From NCBI GenBank assembly GCA_023853785.1, contig JAJIRX010000280.1, positions 1 through 50,577 of the forward strand: a stretch of 50,577 nucleotides of DNA, given 5' to 3'. The notes under the pieces were generated by a model. It searched no databases. It was given only the letters and a program-made list of their open reading frames with translations, and was not told the origin of the DNA. This stretch comes from Psilocybe azurescens. Lineage: Eukaryota; Basidiomycota; Agaricomycetes; Agaricales; Agrocybaceae. The position numbers were made by a program, and so were the translations under genes. Shown one piece after another: positions 34,858 through 44,209 of this stretch. Positions within the stretch are counted from its first letter, which is position 1. Each line of letters begins with the position of its first letter.

Positions 34858-36763
34858 GAGGGCTTTTGTGTCCCCCACATATTCTGGCCGGAGTCCGCCC
34901 GGAGTCCGCTGCGGAATCCGCTATTCTGCTCGCGGAATGAGAGCAAAAATATGGCACAAGGCCCTGCTATTTTATTTAATATTAATTCCGGCGGAATGGC
35001 AGATTCCACAGTGGAATTGAATGGAATCCGTTTACAAAATGGAATAGCCCGGAACGGAACCGAAAACGGAACCATAAACGGACTTAAAATTTAATGTTAT
35101 CGCTCGGCAATTCTTGGCAACTGTGAACAATGTCACGTGCATGACTTTTGGTTGCCACGTCGGTCCGTTGGTTACTCCAACCACCCCACCTCTTCCTCCA
35201 ACCACCACCACCCCGCTGCCGCCGTCGTGCGTGCCCTCACCACCTCGCCGTTGTTGGTCGGAGCCAGGCACTCGCCAACCCGACCCAACATGCATTGCGG
35301 CACCACCGACCGATGATGGGTCCGTGTATGATGATGACGACTCTGGACACGCGTACATGGTATGACGACTATGACGACGGCTCCGTATACGACAACAATG
35401 ACACCGGCACGAGGTGGAACGAGGGGAGGGGATGTGAGCAGGTAACGAGGTGACGTGAATGCGGCCAGCGACACCAGGTAAGTCATGAACCCCACCCACC
35501 GCCGCCACTAACCCTCCCCCTCTTTCTCATACAGACCGATGGCGTACACGTACGTACCGCACATACCGTGACACACGCAACATGTACAGTACAACAATGG
35601 TACATACGAAAGCGGACATGGCATGTAGGGACAACGACAACAACATGCAGGACGCGTACCACAACACGCAGGATGCGTACCGCAACATGTATCGACACGC
35701 ACGGCAGCCACGACGACAACACTGAGTACACCACCAACGTATGGCACCCACAACGGCAGTAAAGACGACAACGACAACATGTATGACATGCACGGCGGCC
35801 ACAACGATGACATGTACGACCGTAGGACGTGTACCACGACACACAGGACGTGTACTACGACACGTCGACACGCCACGGCGGCCATGACAATGACACGTAC
35901 GACACATACAAAACGCACAGCGGCCACGACAACGACACACACAACACTGAGTACGGCACTGACGTATGGCACCCACAACGGCCGCAAAGACGATGATGGC
36001 AACATGTACAACACCAAGTACGACGGCCACGCATGACGGCCATGACGGACACAACGGCCGCAAGGATGACGACAGCGTCGGTGGATGTGTACCACGCCCA
36101 CAACAATGATGGCATGTATGACCGATACCACCACCACCCGTCCGCCACCCTTTTTTTAAATTTTTTTCACTTTTTTTCTTTTGTTCTCTCATTTTCTTTT
36201 ACATCTATGTGTTTGTTTGTTCATTTAACCCAAGTATATACCCTCCCACCCATCTTTTTACTCTGTTATGTTTTTATTTTAATTTTATTTTGTTACAATG
36301 GACTTTGCATGTAGATAATAATGTAGTATATAGTTATTAATATATTATATTGCACTCATGAATTTACACTAAGATTGATAGATTGAAATATTCTAGTTGG
36401 AATCCAATGATACAGGGTAGATTATATAAGCAGTGTACAGTAGGTGTATGATATAAGGATTATATAAGCAGTGTATAGTAGATGTATGATAGTAGTGGTA
36501 ACTGTGTAAATCTATTTTTATATTCAGCCTAAAGGTGTGGGAAATTGTTTTACTCAGCTTCAAGCCATGGGAATTCCACTTTATTACTGTATTGGCTATA
36601 AATAACTCTATTCCCCTTCATTCCCCATCATTCCCCTCCATTCCCTCTCCAATTCCTTCATTCTCTCTTCAATCCCCTCTATTCCCTCTATTCCCTCTAT
36701 TCCCTTCACTCCCTTTCTCAATCCCTCCAGTCCTAGGGAATATGTGGGGAGTGAGAAGTACTG
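34858..36763 (+). mobile_element. Non-autonomous hAT-like element, left copy
   Basis: A 1906 bp unit beginning GAGGGCTTTTGTGTCCCCCA and ending GTGAGAAGTACTG, bounded by an identical 8 bp sequence GCTAGCAC at 34850-34857 and 36764-36771. An 8 bp target duplication is the hAT hallmark, and CAGTACTT / GAGGGCTTTTG resemble hAT termini (usually CAGGG...). The ends share a short inverted motif, CCCCACATATTC. Both subterminal zones are dense in GGAAT/ATTCC words (34910-35090 and 36560-36735), as expected of transposase-binding subterminal repeats. The centre holds a CpG-rich tandem repeat, and no transposase domain is found, so movement would depend on an enzyme encoded elsewhere. An almost identical inverted copy lies at 42002-43903. 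Confidence 0.8.
35500..36140. repeat. CpG-rich low-complexity tandem repeat inside the hAT-like element
   Basis: The stretch is built on ACG/AAC/CAC/GAC triplets, with words such as GACGTGTACCACGACACACA, CACAACGGC and ATGTACGAC recurring. In one plus-strand phase two diverged units of about 190-300 bp can be seen: one reads DAYHNTQDAYRNMYRH, then HGSHDDNTEYTTNVWHPQRQ (35655-35760); the next reads DVYHDTQDVYYDTSTRHGGH, then THNTEYGTDVWHPQRPQRR (35826-35990). Long open frames exist on both strands (up to 221 codons) because stop trinucleotides are rare. I do not call a gene: no start, splice pattern or domain favours one frame. The same repeat, inverted, is at 42640-43230. Confidence 0.65.
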
Positions 36764-36771
36764 GCTAGCAC
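36764..36771 (+). repeat. Target site duplication, right side of left hAT-like copy
   Basis: GCTAGCAC, identical to 34850-34857. Confidence 0.75.
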
Positions 36772-37951
36772 CACTGAAAAATAAAGATCTGTATACAAAA
36801 ATTTTCAAGGATTCTGAATATGTCTTTTGTTTGGATAGAGGCTCCAAAAATCGTATGCAAATGTCAAATTAGTGCTTCCAGATTTTGCCCAGAATCACCA
36901 CTCTCAAATACAAAACAACAAATTCAGACTGCACACAGGTGTTAAGAGCCAAGGAATTATATAGTGCAGGTACAGTATATATAGGGTAGCCTAGCTATTT
37001 GGAAATATCAACCCCTAAGAACAATGCAACGCCTTACTCCCACTTTGAAGCCTCCTGCTGGTTATGTTGGTGATGCTTGTCCAGGGAGAGTTGCAAAGTA
37101 TTCAAGTCATTCACATACCTCACAACGTTTTTTGCAGTTGCCACCCCAACAGAAGTACCAACACCCCTAGCCACCAGATCTGGGCAGCTCTCATCGCAGC
37201 GGCCAAATGAGGAACACCCGAGGACATGATATGTGTCAACAACAGTGCAGACAATGTGGCCGACTCAATTTTCTGGCCCGCTACCTTCCCTCATCAAATT
37301 CAAGTGTGAATGTACGAGTGTTGAGCTAGATGCAAGGATCTGTTCATCTCCATTTCCCTCCTGTTCATTGTTGTCAGCAAAGTCCACAAGGAGTGGCATG
37401 TGATCCCTGTTGCAGCCAGTGTTAAGCTTGAGGATGAATGTAATATGTGTCAACAATGGCGCTTAGACGATGTGACTGACTTGATGAACTGGCCCATGTA
37501 GGAGTAAGGGAAATGCAAATGGCATGGAACATATAGTAGCAGAACACACATGGTGAGTTTATTGGACATGAAATGAACACAGGCGCTCACTGTCCTCCAA
37601 TTGTCAGCAACAAAGCCTGATGCCAATTGCAATGCGCACCGTGAACTGAGTGCCTGTCAAAGAAGAGATAGAGGCTTCGAGAGGATGGGAACTCGATAGA
37701 TGCTTTAGAGTCCCGGTGAGTACTGTTGTACTGAGAAATTAGATGGGACACTTACGAATGGTGTATGAAATGGATATATGTCAGTGATTATTTCCTGGCA
37801 GCGGAGGTGCAAAGTGGCAGGACGAATAGATGGGAGAGCAGTTGGTGGGCTAGCTGGAATATCAGTGTGCCGGTAGTGGATCACTGCAGGCTGTGAGATG
37901 GGATGGGAATACCACAGGTGAGCATGCAGTCCATTTGATGAGAGTAACATT
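36772..37951. other. Unique sequence between the left hAT-like copy and the Harbinger element
   Basis: No gene recognised. A plus-strand frame at 37024 (MQRLTPTLKPPAGYVGDACP onward) contains a CxxxCxxC stretch near 37243 but is broken by a stop. With 41845-42001 this is the sequence into which the Harbinger element inserted. Confidence 0.4.
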
Positions 37952-37952
37952 A

Positions 37953-38046
37953 GGGTGTTTCACGGTAGCCCAACTTCGGCCCAACTTAGCTCCCAACTTT
38001 GGATCAAGTTGGGACCTAAGTTGGGCATGTCTACTGTGAAACACCC
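37953..38046. repeat. Palindromic left end of the Harbinger element
   Basis: GGGTGTTTCACGGTAG at 37953 is mirrored by CTACTGTGAAACACCC ending at 38046, with AACTTAG/CTAAGTT words in between, so the first 94 bp form an imperfect hairpin in addition to pairing with the right terminus. It looks like a small MITE derived from the element ends. Confidence 0.7.
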
Positions 38047-38328
38047 AGGCTCTATTTTCATGTACACCAACTTCTGTTAGTAGAACCCAACTTCTCTCTC
38101 ACCGTCAACGTAAATACAAATCCGCATTTCTTTCTTCCCTTCTCCCCGCCAACCTTCCCTCGCAAGACTGCCACTCTGTCGTTCTCGCTGGCACATACCA
38201 GTCCCTACCACTGTGATCGACATCCAAGACAGCGATCGCCACCGATCAATGCAGCGAGCTCTAATTTTTTTATTTACACAAGGTATTTAATTCGTTGCTC
38301 ACTCCCCTTCTCCCTCGCAATTCTACCA

Positions 38329-39861
38329 ATGCCCACCATTTCAGAACGTCAAGCTCTTATTAACGCTCTTCTCCTTGCCACAGAAGAGGAGTTCCAGCTC
38401 TATTTCGACCATTTGGAGAAGGATAACGACGATGACGACTTTATGGACGACCTCGCCTCAGATTCCGAGTCCTCTGCTGGTTTGGATTCACAGTCGACTT
38501 CTAGTACTTCCTCAACATCCTCGACATCTTCAACTTCCTCTACGTCCTCGACCTTGTCTACATCTTCCGATCCACCTATGGTGACCTCTGACCAGGAGGA
38601 AACTTCTGATCCTGAGCGGGACACTCACATGAACAATATTTTGTCCTACCGGCGAGCTCCCTCGACACAATCCTGGCATCCCACCTTCTTAGCAATCGCA
38701 CCCCTGTTCCCAAGTTGTCCCAGATCTACCTTGTCCTCATTGAGTACAGGACACAGAAGCTGAAGCAGTTCTGCTGCAATTTACGGGTCTTACCTTCAAC
38801 CTTCGACAAACTTGTAGAGCGTATCGAAGATCACCCAGTCTTTGCCAACCGCTCAAACACTACTCAGTTTCTGGTTGAAATTCAACTTGCAATCGCGCTT
38901 TATCGGTTTGGGCATGATGGAAATGCCGCATCTGTGGAGGCAGTTGCTCAGTGGGCGGGCGTTAGTGTTGGTTTGGTTGTGAAAGCAACTTGGAGGGTGA
39001 TGATAGCCTTTCTATCTCTTCATGACTCCGTTGTGTGCTGGCCTTCTGAAGAGGAGATTGAAGAGGCACGCCAGTGGGTCGAGATGCGCTCTCCCGCGCT
39101 GCCTGGCGCGATGGCTATTGCATGGTCGATGGAACCCTTATCCCTTTGTTTGAGAAGCCGGGTCATCATGGAGAGGCATACTTTGATCGCAAAAGCAACT
39201 ACTCATTGAATGTTCAGGTGTGTTCTTTTTAATCCATTTTTACGAATGTAACCGATAGTCAAGGTATCAAATTGCACAGCTCATCACACTACTGAACCTC
39301 TGGATTATCAATTACGTCGTGGGCTACTGTGGGAGTGCCCATGATGCAACTGTGTTTTGTGTATCACAAACTTATGCCCACAGCGACAAGCTTTTCAAGG
39401 ATGGTGAATGGATATGGGCAGACTCGGCATATGCTCTCGATACGTGGTGTGTTACTCCATATAAAAACCTCTCTCAAACTGCCCTGAAAATGCGAAGTTC
39501 AATTATCATTTGTCTTCGGTACGTTTATTATGTATTTTTGTTTAAATAATCTACTTTACTTATTGGCATCTAGGTTCGTGTGAGGTCAGAGCATGCTATG
39601 GGATATTTCAAAGGTAGGTTTGCCTCTTTATGAGGACTTCGACAGCAAATCGACGATGCGAAGGACCACGAGAGAGCAGTGGCATGGATCAAAGCGTGTA
39701 TTGTCATCCACACCCTTGTTTTCTTTATTGAGCATGGACATGAGGATGAGGAACACATTGAACGACTCATCCAAGAAGGTACTGATGATCCTTCCATCTC
39801 AAATCCACGTAATGACATCGAAAGTGAGGCTATTCCGGAAACAAGGGGTCAGCGGAAATGA
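38329..39861 (+). CDS. PIF/Harbinger transposase (DDE superfamily endonuclease, DDE_Tnp_4)
   Basis: N-terminus at 38329: MPTISERQALINALLLATEE, an Asp-rich patch, then a Ser/Thr run encoded by a hexamer repeat (38505-38575). The helix-turn-helix part reads FDKLVERIEDHPVF...AIALYRFGHDG...VAQWAGVSVGLVVKATWRVM. The catalytic core has GYCMVDGTLIPLFEKPGHHG (first Asp, 39117-39176), then after an intron (about 39218-39280) VVGYCGSAHDATVF and WADSAYAL (second Asp), and after a second intron (about 39514-39570) VRVRSEHAMGYFKGRFASL (Glu, 39574). Three one-base breaks occur: in the C run 38659-38661, near 39100, and in the A run 39463-39467. Each is repaired by one added base. One TGA at 39633 replaces an expected Arg (CGA), a real-looking CpG transition. 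Function may therefore be lost despite good preservation. Confidence 0.83.
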
Positions 39862-39947
39862 GAGCAGCTGAAGTCTGAATTGCTCGAGTCCTTATCAAAT
39901 GAGGAGGCAATGATATTTTAGATTCAACAGTACATATCTTTTATTTA

Positions 39948-41602
39948 CTAATATATGTCGCTAGAGTTAGAAGAGCCATATTGATTTTCCTTATCCCCAT
40001 AATAAGAATCACTTGAGGGAATCAAATGTTCATCATATACCTGGGAGCCACTGTTGTCATAAGAGGTGTACGTCGGCATGGTGTTGTATGAGCCTAAAGC
40101 AGGTCGGGATGTGGGTGTGGCCACAACGGGTTGCAAAGGCTGTGAAACAAAGGTCTGATGAATTGGGGTCAGCTGCTGAACATGAACAGGAGGAGGATTG
40201 GCGGCTGGCTGCTGAACCTGAACAGGAGCGATAGCAGCTGGGACAGCTTGCTGAAGAGACATGCCAGTCAGACAGGCATATTCAATCTGAAGCCGAAGCT
40301 CCTCAAGACAAGAGGAACATTCAGCATCAGCCTGAGCACATCTGTCCTCACATTCTTTTTCTGCATCACGTTGCTTATACTCGTACTTGAGACACTTGTT
40401 TCTCTGCTGCTCCATCTTGAGTTCATGATCATGTTCGCGTTTGCGCTCCATGCAGTCGGCTTCAGTCTTGCGATAGTCATTGAACCTCTCTGTAGCCGTT
40501 TGCTGCTTTATGATCTTCTTGCTGCCTGACTTGGCATGTGCTTTTGCAAGTCCAGCGTCATGGCCACTGAGCTTGGCAGACTGGCCTTTGTCGAGGATGC
40601 TGGACCCCTTGGACTTCTTGAGGACGATAAGAAGCTATGCTAAGATATTAGAGCCCAATCATGTTGGTTAAATTGGAAGACGTGCCTTTTACTATTCTTC
40701 TCGCCTTTCTCATCATCATCCTCACTCTCACTGGCCTCATGTTCATCTACTTCCTCATCCTTGTCGTCCACATTATCAAGGTCAATGTCTTCCTTGTCGT
40801 TTGGCTCATCGTGAACCTCGCCATCATCATTGACAGTTGGATCCTCGGGGTTTACCTCGTCGTCATTCTCGTCGGCTTGAAAGAGAGCTTCAGCACTTGC
40901 AGCATGGTCTGTGCCAGCAGAAGAGTTTGAAACACCAATAGGGTTGTAGTTTGGCAGCTCACACCAGAAGCTGTGAAACTCCTTCCACCATGGCCACTTA
41001 TCGATGATGGACTCTTAAAACAAATATATGAGTAGATAAACTGTAAAGTGAGAAGTTGTAGTGCACGTACCAACAAGGTTTGCGAGGTCACTTCCCTCTG
41101 TAACATCCTCAGGTGCAAGCCCCGCCCCAGTCTGTCCAAGTGCTTTGACATGTTTGCTGTATTCCTTCTTCAAACTGTTAAACAAAAGCCAAAAGATGGA
41201 AATTGATGGCAATCAGATAAGAAAAGATAAGAAGAAAAGTTAAACTTGCCGGCGAAGACGCGTCTCAACAGAGGTCACAAACTGTGCAGGCTGCTCCTTG
41301 TAGCTCTTGGCCTGCGTCAGGTCGTTCTCGAAGACGTGCTTTGCGAGAACACCATACTGCTGAGCTTTGCTATCCTTGGCAACAGCCTTGTTGCGACCTT
41401 CCTTGTTGGCATCGGCAGTAGAGTCTGAGAAAAACTTGATATGAAAAGAGAGATGGTTGGTCAAGTATGAAACGAGAGACCATGTCCAATCTGGATTCTT
41501 CGCCCACTCGATGTTGGGGGCACGAGTTGTGTCAGAAGCCTTTTTCGATGCGGGAGCCTTAGTAGATGCATCTTTGGCTTTTTTCGGCTTAGGTTTGGTC
41601 AT
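39948..41602 (-). CDS. Harbinger ORF1-type accessory protein (putative DNA-binding, NAM/MYB-like)
   Basis: Starts at 41602: MTKPKPKKAKDASTKAPASK, a basic Lys/Ala-rich tail, then IEWAKNPDWTWSLVSYLTNH, the tryptophan-rich DNA-binding-like region typical of fungal Harbinger ORF1 proteins. After introns come KEYSKHVKALGQTGAGL, IDKWPWWKEFHSFWCELPNY (41010-40950), a strongly acidic region (DEVNPEDPTVNDDGEVHDEP onward), a basic GLAKAHAKSGSKKIIKQQ stretch and a coiled coil (MERKREHDHELKMEQQRNKC...) in the last exon, followed by a Pro/Gln-rich tail ending SSNSSDIY. In characterised PIF/Harbinger elements this partner protein binds the transposase and the ends and brings it to the nucleus; that role is inferred here. 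One frame break is possible near 40640-40680, which may instead be an intron. Confidence 0.68.
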
Positions 41603-41844
41603 GTTTGTACTCTAAGAAATTATCCGAAAGCCGGACGAAGGGAGGGAAAAGGGAGGAAGTTGGGAAGTGAAGTTGGAAGACAAAGTTGGGAGCAAAGTTG
41701 GGCTTGCAAATTGTGCTCCGGAGCACGATTTGCATCCCAACTTGCGAAATCAGCCTAACTTTCAAATTCCCAACTTGATCAAAGTTGGGATCAAAGTTGG
41801 GAGCTAAGTTGGGCCGAAGTTGGGCTACCGGGAAACACCCTATT

Positions 41845-42001
41845 GGCATTTACTTCATTGAGCTTGTTGTTAGCTCGTGGACAGAACACAATATAGGGGA
41901 GGGAGAGCACATCAAAGCCTTCTGTTCTTGTTGTCGTTTGAGCCCCATGCAAGGTCGGGTCACGGTGAAGTTCCTGTGTGCATACAGCTGTGAGTAAAAA
42001 C
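41845..42001. other. Short unique flank between the Harbinger element and right hAT-like copy
   Basis: 157 bp without a gene. With 36772-37951 it forms the pre-insertion sequence of the Harbinger element. Confidence 0.45.
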
Positions 42002-43903
42002 CAGTACTTCTCACTCCCCCACATATTCCCTAGGACTGGAGGGATTGAGAAAGGGAGTGAAGGGAATAGAGGGAATAGAGGGAATAGAGGGGATTGAAGA
42101 GAGAATGAAGGAATTGGAGAGGGAATGGAGGGGAATGATGGGGAATGAAGGGGAATAGAGTTATTTATAGCCAATACAGTAATAAAGTGGAATTCCCATG
42201 GCTTGAAGCTGAGTAAAAACAATTTCCCACACCTTTAGGCTGAATATAAAAATAGATTTACACAGTTACCACTACTATCATACATCTACTATACACTGCT
42301 TATATAATCCTTATATCATACACCTACTGTACACTGCTTATATAATCTACCCTGTATCATTGGATTCCAACTAGAATATTTCAATCTATCAATCTTAGTG
42401 TAAATTCATGAGTGCAATATAATATATTAATAACTATATACTACATTATTATCTACATGCAAAGTCCATTGTAACAAAATAAAATTAAAATAAAAAACAT
42501 AACAGAGTAAAAAGATGGGTGGGAGGGTATATACTTGGGTTAAATGAACAAACAAACACATAGATGTAAAAGAAAATGAGAGAACAAAAGAAAAAAGTGA
42601 AAAAAAATTTAAAAAAGGGTGGCGGACGGGTGGTGGTGGTATCGGTCATACATGCCATCATTGTTGTGGGCGTGGTACACATCCACCGACGCCGTCATCC
42701 TTGCGGCCGTTGTGTCCGTCATGGCCGTCATGCGTGGCCGTCGTACTTGGTGTTGTACATGTTGCCATCATCGTCTTTGCGGCCGTTGTGGGTGCCATAC
42801 GTCAGTGCCGTACTCAGTGTTGTGTGTGTCGTTGTCGTGGCCGCTGTGCGTTTTGTATGTGTCGTACGTGTCATTGTCGTGGCCGCCGTGGCGTGTCGAC
42901 GTGTCGTAGTACACGTCCTGTGTGTCGTGGTACACGTCCTACGTGTCGTACATGTCATCGTTGTGGCCGCCGTGCATGTCATACATGTTGTCGTTGTCGT
43001 CTTTACTGCCGTTGTGGGTGCCATACGTTGGTGGTGTACTCAGTGTTGTCGTCGTGGCTGCCGTGCGTGTCGTATACGCGGTACGCATCCTGCGTGTTGT
43101 GGTACGCGTCCTGCATGTTGTTGTCGTTGTCCCTACATGCCATGTCCGCTTTCGTATGTACCATTGTTGTACTGTACATGTTGCGTGTGTCACGGTATGC
43201 GCGGTACGACGTGTACGCCATCGGTCTGTATGAGAAAGAGGGGGGAGGGTTAGTGGCGGCGGTGGGTGGGGTTCATGACTTACCTGGTGTCGCGGCCGCA
43301 TTCACGTCACCTCGTTACCTGCTCACATCCCCTCCCTCGTTCCACCTCGTGCCGGTGTCATTGTTGTCGTATACGGAGCCGTCGTCATAGTCGTCATACC
43401 ATGTACGCGTGTCCAGAGTCGTCATCATCATACACGGACCCATCATCGGTCGGTGGTGCCGCAATGCATGTTGGGTCGGGTTGGCGAGTGCCTGGCTCCG
43501 ACCAACAACGGCGAGGTGGTGAGGGCAACGCACGAGCGGCGGCAGCGGGGTGGTGGTGGTTGGAGGAAGAGGTGGGGTGGTTGGAGTAACCAACGGACCG
43601 ACGTGGCAACCAAAAGTCATGCACGTGACATTGTTCACAGTTGCCAAGAATTGCCGAGCGATAACATTAAATTTTAAGTCCGTTTATGGTTCCGTTTTCG
43701 GTTCCGCTCCGGGCTATTCCATTTTGTAAACGGATTCCATTCAATTCCACTGTGGAATCTGCCATTCCGCCCCGAATTAATATTAAATAAAATAGCAGGG
43801 CCTTGTGCCATATTTTTGCTCTCATTCCGCAGCAGAATAGCGGATTCCGCAGCGGACTCCGGGCGGACTCCGGCCAGAATATGTGGGGGACACAAAAGCC
43901 CTC
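42002..43903 (-). mobile_element. Non-autonomous hAT-like element, right (inverted) copy
   Basis: About 1902 bp that match the reverse complement of 34858-36763 from CAGTACTTCTCACTCCCC to ACACAAAAGCCCTC, with only scattered substitutions and small indels (for example around 43060-43080 and 43200-43215). Unlike the left copy it has no 8 bp duplication: GTAAAAAC precedes it and AATAGAGT follows. So at least one flank was replaced after insertion, or the copy was placed here by rearrangement rather than transposition. Confidence 0.8.
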
Positions 43904-44209
43904 AATAGAGTTGGAATAGTTGGAATCCAAGTGGAATCTGTATCCAAGGACTAGTGTCAATTTTGATAAAGTTCTACTCTATCTGGAATCCAACTAGAAT
44001 CCAATTGGATTCCATTTTCTTGTTACTTCAATCCATTCCAGTTGAAGTTAACTAATTGGAATCAACCTGGAATCAATATATAACTGAACTGGAATGTAGC
44101 TGGAATCCATGTATGTTGGCTGGACTTGAACAGGACCGGTTGGATTCCATCTACATTCTGGAATGAAGATGGATTCCACCTGGAATAAATGGGGGACAGT
44201 AAAGTACTG
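43904..44209. repeat. GGAATCC-rich segment ending in an hAT-like terminus
   Basis: GGAATCC and close variants recur more than a dozen times over 300 bp. The right edge, GAATAAATGGGGGACAGTAA then AGTACTG (44183-44209), closely resembles the terminus of the hAT-like copies (GAATATGTGGGGGAGTGAGA then AGTACTG). I read this as the end of a related, diverged element whose other end is missing or replaced by the right copy. Confidence 0.5.

Larger units (their letters stand above)
37952..41841. mobile_element. PIF/Harbinger transposon with two convergent genes
   Basis: A 3890 bp element with terminal inverted repeats of 50 bp and one mismatch (starting AGGGTGTTTC at 37952; mirrored to 41841), bordered by the 3 bp duplication ATT (37949-37951 and 41842-41844). 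Three-base target duplications are diagnostic of PIF/Harbinger, though TWA is the usual target. Inside are the two standard genes: a DDE_Tnp_4-type transposase on the plus strand and a DNA-binding-type ORF1 on the minus strand, meeting tail to tail with 86 bp between them. CpG is plentiful, the ends are near-perfect and the gene pair is complete, so this is a recent arrival. Confidence 0.9.

Noticed and set aside
35508..36192. Minus-strand frames of 209 and 221 codons in the left hAT-like copy (and their twins at 42576-43390)
   Set aside because: Val/Cys/Arg-rich translations of a GTN-type repeat with no domain; alternative frames are equally open, so this is low-complexity DNA rather than a supported gene.
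36420..36500. Two-copy 38 bp repeat (TATATAAGCAGTGTA...)
   Set aside because: Real but short, present in both hAT-like copies and adds nothing beyond the element itself.
34858..43903. Interpretation of the two 1.9 kb inverted copies as terminal repeats of a Polinton/Maverick or other giant element
   Set aside because: None of the diagnostic genes (protein-primed polymerase, integrase, capsid) is present; an 8 bp duplication flanks the left copy alone, and the interior carries a self-contained Harbinger element with its own ends.
34858..43903. Interpretation of the 1.9 kb inverted copies as LTRs of a retrotransposon
   Set aside because: They are inverted rather than direct, lack TG...CA ends, and no reverse transcriptase or integrase lies between them.
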